Source of the DNA: Mesorhizobium sp. LHD-90 | Lineage (GTDB): Bacteria; Pseudomonadota; Alphaproteobacteria; Rhizobiales; Rhizobiaceae | DNA: 64,000 bases | Assembly: GCF_030929505.1 (NCBI RefSeq) | Contig: NZ_JAVFVV010000008.1 | Span: 186,001-250,000 of the forward strand | Direction: 5' to 3' | Shown here: positions 1 through 9,186 of the stretch, one piece after another | Layout: every line of letters begins with the position of its first letter | Position numbering within the stretch: the first letter of the stretch is position 1 | The notes under the pieces: generated by a model | Database searches by the model: none | What the model saw: the letters and a program-made list of their open reading frames with translations, nothing else | What the model was told of the DNA's origin: nothing | Program-made: the position numbers and the translations under genes

Positions 1-217
1 AAGATAGCCGCTTATCCGGGATAAATGGGAAGGCCGTAAGAAATTTCATTCCCGTTTCTCCCGTCTTGAATGAACCATTTTCCTCAAGGAGCCTGATCTT
101 GGCGCTCGCGTGCAATGAGCGCCCACCTTGCGGCCTGTCCGAAGGTCATCGGGCGGCTACAGCTTGACCTGCCTGCCGATTTATGGCGGAAGGGGCGGAT
201 TGAAAGGGATCTCGAGC
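1..217. other. Left-edge region with no supported gene
   Basis: All three forward frames reach stop codons early and none shows a recognisable protein end. I see no tRNA-like cloverleaf. The stretch AAAGGG at about 203-208 is the likely ribosome binding site of the DUF2093 gene at 218. The promoter of that gene may lie here, but I cannot place one. Confidence 0.4.
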
Positions 218-454
218 ATGAACCGCTTCGAGGGTCCGGGCGCAAGGGAAGCCGGGATCCGCTACCTCGATGGAGATTTCCAGGTCACCAGCCCCGGATC
301 GTTCGTGCGCTGCGCGGTGACCGGCGAGCGGATCGCCCTGGACGAGCTGAAATACTGGAGCGTCGCGCGCCAGGAGCCCTATGTCGACGCCGCCTCCTCG
401 CTGAAGCGCGAGCTCGACTCCGACCCGTCGCTGCGCACCCGTTCGCTCAGGTAG
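218..454 (+). CDS. DUF2093 domain-containing protein
   Basis: Small conserved protein of 78 residues, beginning MNRFEGPGAREAGIRYLDGD. It matches DUF2093 as I remember it from Rhizobiales, where it commonly lies beside lpxK, as here. A central CAVTGERIALDELKYWSV segment contains one cysteine. There is no signal peptide or membrane segment. The ATG at 218 is chosen because AAAGGG lies 9 bases upstream and the residues before it do not look like protein. Its last 8 bases overlap the end of the convergent lpxK gene. The function is unknown; the neighbourhood links it only loosely to envelope genes. Confidence 0.8.
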   Translation: MNRFEGPGAREAGIRYLDGDFQVTSPGSFVRCAVTGERIALDELKYWSVARQEPYVDAASSLKRELDSDPSLRTRSLR

Positions 455-1466
455 CGCGGGCGCTCCAGGCCCGAACCGCCGCCTCGACGATGGTTGTGGT
501 CGCCTGTGCCGGCGTGAAGACCGCGTCGACCTCCAGAACCTCGATCCCGGCCCGGATTTCCTGAAGCGCGGCATCGCCGCCGAGGCGGGCCGCGTCCTTG
601 GCGGTCGTCGCCAATGCCAGATCCTGTGCCCGCGCGGCCGAAACCAGTTCGCGCAGCTCGGCCTGCGTATAGAAATGATGGTCGGGGAACCGCCGCGCCA
701 CGGCGACGTCGGCGCCGGCCGCCCTCAGCGTATCGAAGAATTTGTCCGGATGGCCGATGCCGGCGAAGGCGAGCACCCGCCGTCCGGCGAAGCGGCCTGC
801 ATCGAGGGGCTCCAACGCCGCCGAAAACACCGGCTTGCCGGTGCGCGCGGCCGCCGCGACGATCTCGTCCGCACCGGGGCCTTCGCCCATGCTGAGCACG
901 GCGTCGGCGTAGCGGAGTTGGTCGGCCATGGCGGCGCGCAGCGGCCCGGCGGGAAGGACGCGGCCGTTGCCGACGCCGTGCCGGGCATCGACCACCAGCA
1001 GGGCGTGATCGAACCTGATACGGGCGCTCTGGAACCCGTCGTCCATGACAATGAAATCGCATCCCCGCGCCACCAGCAGCCTTGCCGCCGCCGCGCGGTC
1101 CGGCGAGACGGCGACCGGCGCATGCGCGGCCAGCAGCAGCGGCTCGTCGCCCACGGCGCGCGCATCGTCGCGTCCCGGCTCGACGATCTGCGGCGCGGCG
1201 GCATTTCCGCCATGGCCGCGCGACAGAAATCCCGGCTTGAGCCCCATCGCCCTCGCTTGCCTTGCGAGCGCGATCGCCACCGGCGTCTTGCCGGAGCCGC
1301 CGACGGTGAGATTGCCGACGCACAGCACGGGCGCGCCGATCGTTTCGCGCGGGGCGTTGGCGAGGCGGCTGCCGGCAATGGCGCCGTAGATCGCAGCAGC
1401 AGGCGCCAGCGCTGCCGCCTCCCAGCCCGCCGGCCGCCACCAGAAGCCGGGCGCGTCGAAACCCAC
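447..1466 (-). CDS. lpxK: Tetraacyldisaccharide 4'-kinase
   Basis: LpxK phosphorylates the 4' position of the tetraacyldisaccharide precursor to make lipid IVA, on the inner face of the inner membrane. The protein has 339 residues, normal for the family. A Walker A motif, GGSGKTP, lies at residues 56-62, and an N-terminal hydrophobic stretch (about 17-31) fits the usual membrane anchor. The start is GTG at 1466, immediately after the waaA stop (TAG then GTG), so the two are translationally coupled. It is the last gene of the minus-strand waaA cluster and is followed by the convergent DUF2093 gene. Confidence 0.95.
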   Translation of the reverse strand: MGFDAPGFWWRPAGWEAAALAPAAAIYGAIAGSRLANAPRETIGAPVLCVGNLTVGGSGKTPVAIALARQARAMGLKPGFLSRGHGGNAAAPQIVEPGRDDARAVGDEPLLLAAHAPVAVSPDRAAAARLLVARGCDFIVMDDGFQSARIRFDHALLVVDARHGVGNGRVLPAGPLRAAMADQLRYADAVLSMGEGPGADEIVAAAARTGKPVFSAALEPLDAGRFAGRRVLAFAGIGHPDKFFDTLRAAGADVAVARRFPDHHFYTQAELRELVSAARAQDLALATTAKDAARLGGDAALQEIRAGIEVLEVDAVFTPAQATTTIVEAAVRAWSARAT

Positions 1467-2783
1467 CTACGCCCCGTTCGGCTTTTCCAGCCGCGACTTC
1501 ACCACCAGCGGATGGATGAACGGGTCGAGCGCCTTCAGCGTCCGCTCCAGCGCGCCGCGCATCTCCTCGACCGCCGCCGCGCCGGCGCTGATCATCTCGC
1601 GCCGGGCCGGCTCGTTGCTGAGCAGATAGTTCACGGCGCCGGCCAGCATATCCTTGTCGCGCACCAGCCGGGCGCCGCCGCCGTCGATCAGCCGCTGGTA
1701 GGAATCGCGGAAGTTCTGGACGTTGCGACCGGCGAGCACGGCGGTCTCGAGCATGGCCGGCTCCAGCGGGTTCTGCCCGCCCTCCGCAGCCAGCGAGCGC
1801 CCGACGAAGGCGATTTCGGTCAGGCGCAGGTAAAGCCCCATCTCGCCGATCGTGTCGCCCAGCAGGATGTCGGTGTCGTCCTTGATCTCGCCGCCACCTG
1901 TCCGGCGCACGACGTTGAGGCCCATCGCCGAGAGTTCGGAGTGGAGCGCGGATGCACGGTCCGGGTGGCGCGGCACGACGATGGTCAGCAGGCCGGGATG
2001 GCGGGCCTTCAGCGCCAGATGCACCTCGGCGGCATATTTTTCTTCGCCGTCATGGGTCGAAACCGCGGCCCAGGTCGGGCGCTTGCCGATCTGGCCCTTC
2101 AGCACCGCCAGTGCGCCGGCATCCGCGGCGGGCGGGCCGACGTCGACCTTCAGATTGCCCGAAACCGTGACGGGGCGCGCGCCGAGCGCCTGGAACCGCT
2201 CGCCGTCCAGGTCGGACTGAGCCACCACATGCGCCAGGTTCTCGAACAGCGCCTCGGCAAGATAGGGGCGCTTTTTCCAGGAGCGGAACGAACGGTCCGA
2301 CAGCCGCCCGTTCACCAGCACCTGCGGCACCCGCCGGTCGCCGAGTTCGAGGATGGTCATCGGCCAGATCTCGGATTCGGCGATGATGACGAGGTCGGGC
2401 TCCCAATAGTCGAGGAAGCGGTCGACGGCGGGCTTGAGGTCGAGCGGCACGTATTGATGGATCACCGTCTCGCCGAACACCTCCTGCGCGAGATGCGCGG
2501 AGGTCACTGTCCCGGTGGTGAGCACGACATTGACGCCGTAGCCGAGGATGCGCTGCACCAGCGGCACGACCGCGTTGGTCTCGCCGACGCTCGCCGCATG
2601 CACCCAGATGATCGGACCGGGCGGGCGCGGCTTGCTGGCATGGCCGTAGCGCTCGCGCCGGCGGGCGCGGTCCTCCTTGCCGCGGCTGGCGCGCCAGGCG
2701 ACATAGGTGCCGATCACTGGATAGATGATGGCGCCCCCCAGGCGGTAGGCTTGCAGCGTGGCGCGTGCCCAGCGTTCGCTCAT
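1467..2783 (-). CDS. waaA: 3-deoxy-D-manno-octulosonic acid transferase
   Basis: Kdo transferase (GT30), which adds Kdo from CMP-Kdo to lipid IVA at the inner membrane. It has 438 residues. An N-terminal anchor at about 14-31 is followed by IIWVHAASVGE at 58-68, the conserved segment carrying the catalytic glutamate (E68). The second Rossmann half contains the glycosyltransferase-B fold segment FVGRSLAAEGGQNPLEPA. The start overlaps the stop of the acyltransferase gene by 4 bases (ATGA). The order acyltransferase-waaA-lpxK is the standard rhizobial lipid A arrangement. The number of Kdo residues added cannot be told from sequence. Confidence 0.95.
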   Translation of the reverse strand: MSERWARATLQAYRLGGAIIYPVIGTYVAWRASRGKEDRARRRERYGHASKPRPPGPIIWVHAASVGETNAVVPLVQRILGYGVNVVLTTGTVTSAHLAQEVFGETVIHQYVPLDLKPAVDRFLDYWEPDLVIIAESEIWPMTILELGDRRVPQVLVNGRLSDRSFRSWKKRPYLAEALFENLAHVVAQSDLDGERFQALGARPVTVSGNLKVDVGPPAADAGALAVLKGQIGKRPTWAAVSTHDGEEKYAAEVHLALKARHPGLLTIVVPRHPDRASALHSELSAMGLNVVRRTGGGEIKDDTDILLGDTIGEMGLYLRLTEIAFVGRSLAAEGGQNPLEPAMLETAVLAGRNVQNFRDSYQRLIDGGGARLVRDKDMLAGAVNYLLSNEPARREMISAGAAAVEEMRGALERTLKALDPFIHPLVVKSRLEKPNGA

Positions 2784-3568
2784 GCGCGGCGGTCGACGAT
2801 GCGGTAGACCCGCTCCGTCACCTCGTTCAGGGCGGCGGTGATCTCCTGCCGCTTGCGTTCCATCTCGGCATCGTCGGCGTCGGCCGGCACAGCGATCGGT
2901 TCGCCGACGATCATCGCGCAGCGGCCGAAGGGCAGATTGATGGTGGTCTTGTCCCAGGTCTTCTCCAGCACCTTGCGGCGGCTGGTGGTCATCGCTACGG
3001 GCACCACGGGGCGGCCGGAGAGCCGCGCCAGCGTCACGATGCCCATGCCGGCCTGGCGCGGCGTGCCGTGCGGGATATCGGCGATCATGCAGACGTTGCT
3101 GCCGGCTTCCAGCACCTTCTTGAGGGCGATCAGCGCCTGGGCGCCGCCACGGTCACGCTTCTTCTTGTCCTCCCGCCCGCCCGAGCCGCGCACCGCCTCG
3201 AAGCCGAATTTCTCGACCACCAGCGCGTTGAGTTCGGCATCGGCGCTGCGCGACACCATCGCCGACAGCGGCTTGCCGCGCGGATAGAGCACCGGCGCCA
3301 TCAGATGCTGGCCGTGCCAGATCGCCAGGATCGAGGGCGTGATCTTCTCGTAGGACGTCGCGATGTCGCTCGATCCGGCGGCGTAACGGTTGGTCGAGCG
3401 CACGAGCCGCAACGCGCCGGCCAGCAGCGTCGCCAGCGTCGACTTGGCCACGGTCGATTGCGCAAGCGGCTGGCGGATGCGCCGCCACAACCCCTTGGCC
3501 CCGCCTACCTTGCGACGCTTCTTGGCCCCGGCGCGGATCGCCGACGGCGCCACTGGATTATCCGTCAT
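2780..3568 (-). CDS. Lysophospholipid acyltransferase-family protein (DUF374)
   Basis: Predicted acyltransferase of 262 residues. It has the DUF374 pattern: LAIWHGQHLM (81-90, with the HxxxM-type substitute for the classical HX4D box), SRSAD (106-110) and FEAVRGSGGR (123-132). The N-terminus is strongly basic. Its stop overlaps the waaA start by 4 bases and its start overlaps the DUF4170 stop by one base, so it belongs to the lipid A operon. Acyl modification of lipid A or a lysophospholipid is a reasonable inference, but the substrate is unproven for this family. Confidence 0.88.
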   Translation of the reverse strand: MTDNPVAPSAIRAGAKKRRKVGGAKGLWRRIRQPLAQSTVAKSTLATLLAGALRLVRSTNRYAAGSSDIATSYEKITPSILAIWHGQHLMAPVLYPRGKPLSAMVSRSADAELNALVVEKFGFEAVRGSGGREDKKKRDRGGAQALIALKKVLEAGSNVCMIADIPHGTPRQAGMGIVTLARLSGRPVVPVAMTTSRRKVLEKTWDKTTINLPFGRCAMIVGEPIAVPADADDAEMERKRQEITAALNEVTERVYRIVDRRA

Positions 3569-3822
3569 CAGCTCTTGTCACCCGAGGCTCTGCCCTCCGG
3601 ATCGAGCAGACGGTGCAGGTGCACCACGTAGTAGCGCATATGGGCGTTGTCGACGCTTGCTTGCGCCTTTCCCTTCCACGCCGTCAGCGCGGAGGCATAG
3701 TCGGGGAAGATGCCGACGATGTCGAGTTTGTCGAGATCGCGGAAATCGTTGGATTTCAGCGATTTCAGCTCGCCCCCGAAAACGAGGTGCAGAAGCTGCT
3801 TCTTGCCGTCTTCTTCAGCCAT
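3568..3822 (-). CDS. DUF4170 domain-containing protein
   Basis: An 84-residue cytoplasmic protein with the sequence pattern of DUF4170 (LLHLVFGGELKSLKSNDF, then VGIFPDYASALTAWKGKAQ, then YYVVHLHRLLDP). It looks like a small alpha/beta fold that may resemble SPOR-type domains. It is the first gene of the coupled chain with the acyltransferase, waaA and lpxK. In Rhizobiales this gene is normally found just here. Its function is not known to me; the position suggests a role tied to lipid A synthesis, which is inference only. Confidence 0.85.
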   Translation of the reverse strand: MAEEDGKKQLLHLVFGGELKSLKSNDFRDLDKLDIVGIFPDYASALTAWKGKAQASVDNAHMRYYVVHLHRLLDPEGRASGDKS

Positions 3823-3906
3823 TGCAGGATCCTGAGTCGCGAAAACAAGCGCGCATTGGTCTAGTGGAATTTGGTCGTATTTGAAACCGGAGGTGCGAAT
3901 TACCCG

Positions 3907-4731
3907 CTACCCGCCGGCAGGCGGGCCCACCTGCGAGGCGATCACTCCGGCCATCGCATCGAGCAGCTCGCCGCTGCCGGCAGCCAGCGCTCCATGCCTG
4001 ACGATCTCGCCGGCAAACGGAGGATGCTTGCCGGTTTCGTCGAGCAGCCGCCCTCCTGCCTCGCTGAGGATCAGGTCGGCGGCGGCGAGGTCCCAGTCAT
4101 GCGAATTCGGCTTGACGAAGGTGGCGTCCAGGCTGCCGTCGGCGATCATGGCGAGGCGATAGGCGAGCGAGGGGATGTAGCTTCGCCGCTCCAGCCGGTT
4201 GAGCCACTGCTCCGGCATTGTGTCCACCAGCGCCTTCGGGCCGCCGATCTCCAGCCTGTCGCCAGGCCGACGCACGCGGATGCGAGCCGCATTGCGCCAG
4301 GCGCCCTCGCCCGGCAGCGCCCAGTAGGTCTGCCTGCGCGCCGGGCATTCCAGCACGCCGGCCACCGAGCGCCCGCGCTCGACCACCGCCACGCTGACGC
4401 ACCAGACGTCCCCGCCTTCGAGGAACGCCCGCGTTCCGTCGATCGGATCGACCACGAAGGTGCGCCGCGCGCTCAAGCGCGCCGCCGAGTCGGCGGTCTC
4501 TTCTGATAGCCAGCCATAGTCCGGTCGGGCCGCAAGCAGCGTCTCGCGCAGAAAACGGTCGACCGCGTAGTCGGCCTCGCTGACCGGCGAGCTGCCGGCC
4601 TTCATCCAGACTTCCGGCTTCTGCCGGAAGTAACGCATGGCGATCCGCCCGCCCTCGCGCGCGGCGTCGCGCAGCAGGTCGAGGTCGGCCCGCAGGCCTG
4701 TGTCTGCTTCTGGTGTCTCAACTGCCGGCAA
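3907..4731 (-). CDS. Inositol monophosphatase family protein (3'(2'),5'-bisphosphate nucleotidase-like)
   Basis: Mg2+-dependent, Li+-sensitive phosphatase of 274 residues. Metal-binding motifs are present: SEET (76-79), DPIDGT (95-100), and DWDLAAADLILSEAGG near the C-terminus. These are the three signatures of the IMPase/CysQ superfamily. The length and the location beside pmbA and the Kdo cluster suit the rhizobial cysQ-like gene. The substrate (PAP, inositol phosphate or another) cannot be decided from motifs. Its start overlaps the end of pmbA by 14 bases, implying co-transcription. Confidence 0.88.
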   Translation of the reverse strand: MPAVETPEADTGLRADLDLLRDAAREGGRIAMRYFRQKPEVWMKAGSSPVSEADYAVDRFLRETLLAARPDYGWLSEETADSAARLSARRTFVVDPIDGTRAFLEGGDVWCVSVAVVERGRSVAGVLECPARRQTYWALPGEGAWRNAARIRVRRPGDRLEIGGPKALVDTMPEQWLNRLERRSYIPSLAYRLAMIADGSLDATFVKPNSHDWDLAAADLILSEAGGRLLDETGKHPPFAGEIVRHGALAAGSGELLDAMAGVIASQVGPPAGG

Positions 4732-6061
4732 GAGTCATGCCTTCGATGAGAAGCGTCGGCGCGGCGGTGCCGTAGTTGCGGTCGAGATCGCTGGCTGGCT
4801 CCATGCGCAGGAACATGTCCTTGAGGTTGGAGGCAATCGTCACTTCGGACACGGGATAGGTGAGCTCTCCGTTCTCGATCCAGAAGCCGGAGGCGCCGCG
4901 GCTGTATTCCCCGGTCACCATGTCGACGCCCTGGCCGAACACCTCGGTCACGTAGAAGCCGGTCTTCAGCGCGCGGATCAGCGCCTCGGGGGTCTCCTCG
5001 CCCGGTTCGATCGACAGGTTGGTGGAGGACGGCGACACCGAGGAGCCGCCGCGCGCGCCGCGCCCGTTGGTGGTCAGGCCAAGCTCGCGCGCCGCCGAAG
5101 TCGACAGGAACCAGTGGTTCAGCACACCTTTGTCGACCATCGTCAGCGTCGGTCCGTCCACGCCCTCGCCGTCGAAGGGCCGCGACGCCTGGCCGCGCCG
5201 GCGCGCCGGCTCGTCGATCACGGTGATCGCGCTTGAAGCCACCTGCTTGCCCATCATGTCGCGCAGAAAACTGGTCTTGCGCGCCACGGAGGCGCCGTTG
5301 ATGGCGCCGGCCAGATGTCCGGCAATGCCGCGCGCAACGCGCGGATCGAACACGACGGTAACCTCGCCGGTCGCGGCCTTGCGCGGGTTCAACCGCCGCA
5401 CCGCGCGGTCGCCGGCGCTGCGGCCGATCGCTTCCGGCGTGTCGAGATCGGAAAAATGCAGGCGCGACGAAAAATCGTAATCGCGCTCCATGCGCGTGCC
5501 TTCGCCGGCGATCACGCTGGCCGAACGCGAGAAGCGGGTGCCGACATACTGGCCCAGAAAGCCGTGCGACGTCGCCAGCACCAGTCCGCCGAGACCGGCG
5601 CTGGCGCCGCTGCCGCTGGAATTGGTGACGCCGGCCACCGCCAGCGCCGCTTCCTCGGCGGCGAGCGCGTCCTCCTTCAGCCGGTCGGCCGAGACGACGG
5701 TCTGGTCGTAAAGGTCGAGGTCGCGTACCGACTTCGCCAGAAGTGCGGCGTCGGCAAGCCCCTGATACGGGTCCTCCGGCGAAACCTTCGCCATTGCCAC
5801 CGCTCGCTCGGCCAGAACTTTCGGATCGGAAGCCGCCGTCGCCGAAACGCTTGCGACGCGCCGGCCGACGAAAACCCGCAGCGAGACGTCGTCGCCTTCC
5901 GAGGCGTTCGTCGACTCGACCTTGCCGAGGCGCACCGACACGCTGGTCGAGCGGCCGCGCACCGCGACCGCGTCGGCCGCATCCGCTCCTGCCGCCTTTG
6001 CGGCCTCGACAAGGGCCGAGACTCGGTCGATCAGGCTGGCGGCTTCTAGGGTTGCGTCCAT
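4718..6061 (-). CDS. pmbA: TldD/PmbA family protein
   Basis: PmbA-type partner of the TldD/TldE (modulator of DNA gyrase) protease family. The family takes part in processing small peptides and unfolded chains; PmbA/TldE-type subunits lack the HExxxH zinc site, and none is seen here. The protein has 447 residues from the ATG at 6061 (beginning MDATLEAASLIDRVSALVEA). An in-frame ATG at 6097 would add 12 residues. Typical family segments are GKVESTNASEGDDVSLRVFV near the N-terminus and GEYSRGASGFWIENGELTYP near the C-terminus. It is probably transcribed with the downstream inositol phosphatase gene. Confidence 0.9.
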   Translation of the reverse strand: MDATLEAASLIDRVSALVEAAKAAGADAADAVAVRGRSTSVSVRLGKVESTNASEGDDVSLRVFVGRRVASVSATAASDPKVLAERAVAMAKVSPEDPYQGLADAALLAKSVRDLDLYDQTVVSADRLKEDALAAEEAALAVAGVTNSSGSGASAGLGGLVLATSHGFLGQYVGTRFSRSASVIAGEGTRMERDYDFSSRLHFSDLDTPEAIGRSAGDRAVRRLNPRKAATGEVTVVFDPRVARGIAGHLAGAINGASVARKTSFLRDMMGKQVASSAITVIDEPARRRGQASRPFDGEGVDGPTLTMVDKGVLNHWFLSTSAARELGLTTNGRGARGGSSVSPSSTNLSIEPGEETPEALIRALKTGFYVTEVFGQGVDMVTGEYSRGASGFWIENGELTYPVSEVTIASNLKDMFLRMEPASDLDRNYGTAAPTLLIEGMTLAGS

Positions 6062-6183
6062 TCGGCTATCCGGCTCATGCGTTTTATGCTGCACCATCTA
6101 TTGTTCCGCCCCGGCTTGTGCAATGGCTTGCGGCAGCACGCCGCCCCTGCCGGCGCGGCAGCCACGCCCTCGGAACGAATTCG

Positions 6184-6600
6184 ATGACACCCTTTCACCT
6201 TGCTTTCCCTGTCCGCGACCTCGACGAGACGCGCGCCTTCTACGGCGACGTGCTCGGCTGCGCCATCGGACGCTCGTCCGAAACCTGGGTCGACTTCGAC
6301 CTTTACGGCCACCAGATGTCGGCGCATTTGCGGCCGTCGCTCACGAAGGCCGATGCCGACGGCAAGGTCGACGGCAAACTCGTGCCGATCCCGCATTTCG
6401 GGGCGGTGCTGCTGATGGACGCCTGGCAGGCGCTGGCGGAACGGCTTGAGGCGGCGCCCGGCGTCGACTGGATCGAGCGGCCAATGATCCGCTTTGCCGG
6501 CGAACCGGGCGAGCAGGCGACGCTGTTCATCCGCGACCCTTCGGGCAACGCGCTCGAATTCAAGGGCTTTCGCTCGCTCGAACAGGTTTTCGCGCACTAA
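6184..6600 (+). CDS. VOC family protein
   Basis: A 138-residue single-chain vicinal oxygen chelate (glyoxalase/bleomycin-resistance fold) protein. The N-terminal module begins FHLAFPVRDLDETRAFYGDV. A second metal-ligand region is IPHFGAVLL, and the end carries FIRDPSGNALEFKGF with the usual glutamate ligand. VOC proteins include lyases, dioxygenases and resistance proteins; nothing here decides among them. It starts divergently from pmbA and is followed 52 bases later by a MATE exporter on the same strand, so the two may be co-transcribed. Confidence 0.88.
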   Translation: MTPFHLAFPVRDLDETRAFYGDVLGCAIGRSSETWVDFDLYGHQMSAHLRPSLTKADADGKVDGKLVPIPHFGAVLLMDAWQALAERLEAAPGVDWIERPMIRFAGEPGEQATLFIRDPSGNALEFKGFRSLEQVFAH

Positions 6601-6652
6601 AGTCTAACAACCGTCGCGACGGCGCAGCGCCGAGACGAAAGCGGACAGGTCG

Positions 6653-8044
6653 ATGCCGGCTCCCGTCGCAATATTCACCACCGGCTCGACGCTGCGGCAC
6701 GTCATCGTCATGGCGGGAACCGGCTCGGTCGGCCTGATCTCCATCTTCATCGTCGACGCTCTCAACCTTTTCTACATCTCGATGCTCGGCATCGAGGAAC
6801 TGGCGGCGGCGGTGGGTTTCGCCTCCACGCTGCTGTTCTTCACCATCTCCGTCGCGATCGGCTTCACCATCGCCTGCGGCGCGCTGGTGTCGCGCTGCCT
6901 CGGCCGGGGGAACCGCGAGGAAGCGGCGCGCATGGGTGGCGCCTCGCTCGTCTTCATGGCCGCAACCACGCTGCTGATGACGGTGCTCATCTGGCCGTTC
7001 CTGCGCGATCTCACCTGGCTGATGGGCGCGCGCGGCGAGACGCTGGAGCTTTCGACCCGCTTCCTGCAGATCGTCTTTCCGTCCACGCCAATCGTTGCGC
7101 TCGGCATGTGCACCACCGGCATCCTACGCGGCGCCGCGGACGCCCGGAGGGCCATGTATGTGACTCTGGGCAGCGGGCTGGCCGCCGCCGTTCTGGATCC
7201 CATCTTCATCTTCGCGCTCGGCCTCGGGCTCGACGGCGCGGCGATCTCGACGGTGCTGGCGCGTTTCGTCATGCTCGCCATCGGCCTCCACGGCGCCCAT
7301 GTCGTCCACCGGCTGGTCCGCCTGCCGGACCGCACCCGGCTGATCGAGGCGGCGCGGCCGTTCTTCTCGATCGGCTTTCCAGCGGTGGTGACCCAGATCG
7401 CGACGCCGGTCGGCAACACCTTCGTCACCATCGAGATGGCGACTTTCGGCGACCAGGCGGTGGCGGGCTGGGCGATCATCGGGCGCATCCTGCCGGTCGC
7501 CTTCGGCGTCGTATTCGCGCTGTCCGGCGCGGTCGGCCCGATCCTCGGCCAGAACTTCGGAGCGCGCAAATACGACCGGCTGGTTTCGACCATGCGCGAC
7601 AGCCTGATCGTCACCATCGTCTATGTCGCCGTAATGTGGGCGCTGCTGGCGATCTTCGCGGAACCGATCGCCAGCCTGTTCGGCGCGCATGGCCTGTCCC
7701 GCGACCTGGTCGTCTTCTTCTGCCGCTTTGCCGCCGGCAGCTTTCTGTTCACCGGCGCGATCTTCGTGGCAAGTGCGGCCTTCAACAATCTCGGCTATCC
7801 GACCTATTCGACCGTCTTCAACTGGGGCCGCTCGACGCTCGGCGTCATCCCCTTCGTCTGGGTCGGCGCCTCCCTCTACGGCGCGCACGGCGTCGTGGCC
7901 GGCTGGGGCCTCGGCGCTGTCGTCTTCGGCATCGCCTCGGTGGTCGTGTGTTTTCGCGTCATCCACAGGATCGGCGCCCAGGTACCCGATGAGGACGACG
8001 CGGCACGCGGTCTCGCGCCTCCTCCGGAAACCGGCGGCCGATAG
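6653..8044 (+). CDS. MATE family efflux transporter
   Basis: Cation-coupled multidrug and toxin extrusion-type membrane transporter of 463 residues. About twelve hydrophobic segments are visible, arranged as two related halves of six. Each half has a typical MATE signature region, GALVSRCLGRGNREEAARMG in the first and GPILGQNFGARKYDRL in the second. The C-terminus is a short charged tail. The substrate is not predictable. It lies downstream of the VOC gene with no clear terminator between them. A gap of about 300 bases follows before the convergent patatin gene. Confidence 0.92.
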   Translation: MPAPVAIFTTGSTLRHVIVMAGTGSVGLISIFIVDALNLFYISMLGIEELAAAVGFASTLLFFTISVAIGFTIACGALVSRCLGRGNREEAARMGGASLVFMAATTLLMTVLIWPFLRDLTWLMGARGETLELSTRFLQIVFPSTPIVALGMCTTGILRGAADARRAMYVTLGSGLAAAVLDPIFIFALGLGLDGAAISTVLARFVMLAIGLHGAHVVHRLVRLPDRTRLIEAARPFFSIGFPAVVTQIATPVGNTFVTIEMATFGDQAVAGWAIIGRILPVAFGVVFALSGAVGPILGQNFGARKYDRLVSTMRDSLIVTIVYVAVMWALLAIFAEPIASLFGAHGLSRDLVVFFCRFAAGSFLFTGAIFVASAAFNNLGYPTYSTVFNWGRSTLGVIPFVWVGASLYGAHGVVAGWGLGAVVFGIASVVVCFRVIHRIGAQVPDEDDAARGLAPPPETGGR

Positions 8045-8343
8045 ATCCGGTAGACGGGAGACTTGCGAAGATCGTCGCAGGCACTTTTCCGACGATGGCA
8101 AAATTCTGCCAGACCACCGTCACGGTGTCAAGGATTATTTTCCTATTATCGGCGACCATCCGTCGACCGTCGAGACGAACGGCAAAAGCCGCGGGCGAAA
8201 GCCCGAACGGCGATTCTTGAGTCGTCAAACGGTGATTTCGAGGGGGTTGGAGAAGCCCAAAACGCCGAAATCAAACGGCGCATCCGTCAACTGATTGCTC
8301 TGGCTCGATTTTCCGGACTTCACGCGCCTTCTCGGCCGACGCA
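8045..8343. other. Intergenic region between convergent genes, nothing recognised
   Basis: This lies between the ends of the MATE gene (+) and the patatin gene (-). It has a somewhat lower GC content than the flanks, including a short A/T-rich stretch near 8132-8150. I see no convincing open frame, hairpin with a T-run, or tRNA. Confidence 0.4.
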
Positions 8344-9186
8344 TCAGGCCCGCCGCCTCTCGCGGTTGGCGATAGCCTCCTCGACCGCCCGCTTCAGTTC
8401 GTCCTTGATCGAAACCGTCTCGGCCAGCACCGACTCGATCTTCATGAAATCCAGCACACGGAACTGCGACACGGGCGGCCTGAGCAGGATATCCGGCTGC
8501 GCGTGCTCCAGCTTGCCGGCGATGATCGACTGCATCATCAATTGCGTGGCGCCGAACATCATGTCGATCGAGGTGAGCCGTGTCCGCCCCCCCTCTTCCG
8601 GCGCGCCGACCACGTCGATGGCAATGACGATGTCCGCCGATCCCGTGACGAGGTCGAACGGCACCGGATTGTAGATGCCGCCATCGATGTAAAGCACGCC
8701 GTCGCGCCGCACTGGGCTGAACACGGCGGGAATCGCCGCCGAGGCGCCCAGCGCGGAAAACAGGTCGCCCTCCTCGAACACCGCCAGCCTGTGCCCGTAA
8801 AAATCCGTTCCCGTGACCTTCAGCGGGACCTTCAGTTCCTCGAAGCGGTCGGGAATGGCGTCCGGCAGGAAGGCTTTGAGAATGCGCTCGATGTTGAACT
8901 GGGTGACGCGGATGCCGCCCTGCAGCGCCTCGGCGAAGGTGCCGGGGCGAGCCTTCCACATGCGGCTCACCACCTCGGCGCGGCGGCTGAGGATCGAGCC
9001 TGCATAATGATGGATGTCGCGGCCGGACATGCCGGCCGCCATGCCAGCGCCCATGATGGCGCCGATGGAGGAGCCCGAGATCGCCACGGGCCGGATGCCC
9101 AGTTCGTCGAGCGCCTCGACGACGTGGATATGCGCGAGGCCGCGCGCTCCTCCCCCGCCGAAGGCGACCGCGAATGTCGGGCTCAT
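8344..9186 (-). CDS. Patatin-like phospholipase family protein
   Basis: Predicted serine acyl hydrolase of 280 residues. The oxyanion glycine-rich loop FGGGGARG is at residues 9-16, the nucleophile elbow GSSIG at 38-42 (Ser40), and the catalytic aspartate in the DGG motif at 168-170. This Ser-Asp dyad is complete, so the enzyme should be active. There is no signal peptide, so the protein is probably cytoplasmic. It belongs to the RssA/NTE-like bacterial branch. Its start overlaps the stop of the upstream M16 gene by one base (TGATG), so it is likely co-transcribed with the two peptidases. Confidence 0.93.
   Translation of the reverse strand: MSPTFAVAFGGGGARGLAHIHVVEALDELGIRPVAISGSSIGAIMGAGMAAGMSGRDIHHYAGSILSRRAEVVSRMWKARPGTFAEALQGGIRVTQFNIERILKAFLPDAIPDRFEELKVPLKVTGTDFYGHRLAVFEEGDLFSALGASAAIPAVFSPVRRDGVLYIDGGIYNPVPFDLVTGSADIVIAIDVVGAPEEGGRTRLTSIDMMFGATQLMMQSIIAGKLEHAQPDILLRPPVSQFRVLDFMKIESVLAETVSIKDELKRAVEEAIANRERRRA

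Noticed and set aside
675..2807. A 710-codon open frame on the plus strand opposite lpxK and waaA
   Set aside because: It is antisense to two clear enzymes with intact motifs, has low-complexity Arg/His/Gly-rich sequence typical of a GC-rich shadow, and shows no domain.
5743..6183. Upstream extension of the VOC gene
   Set aside because: It overlaps pmbA in antisense and looks like shadow sequence. The family starts at the ATG at 6184.
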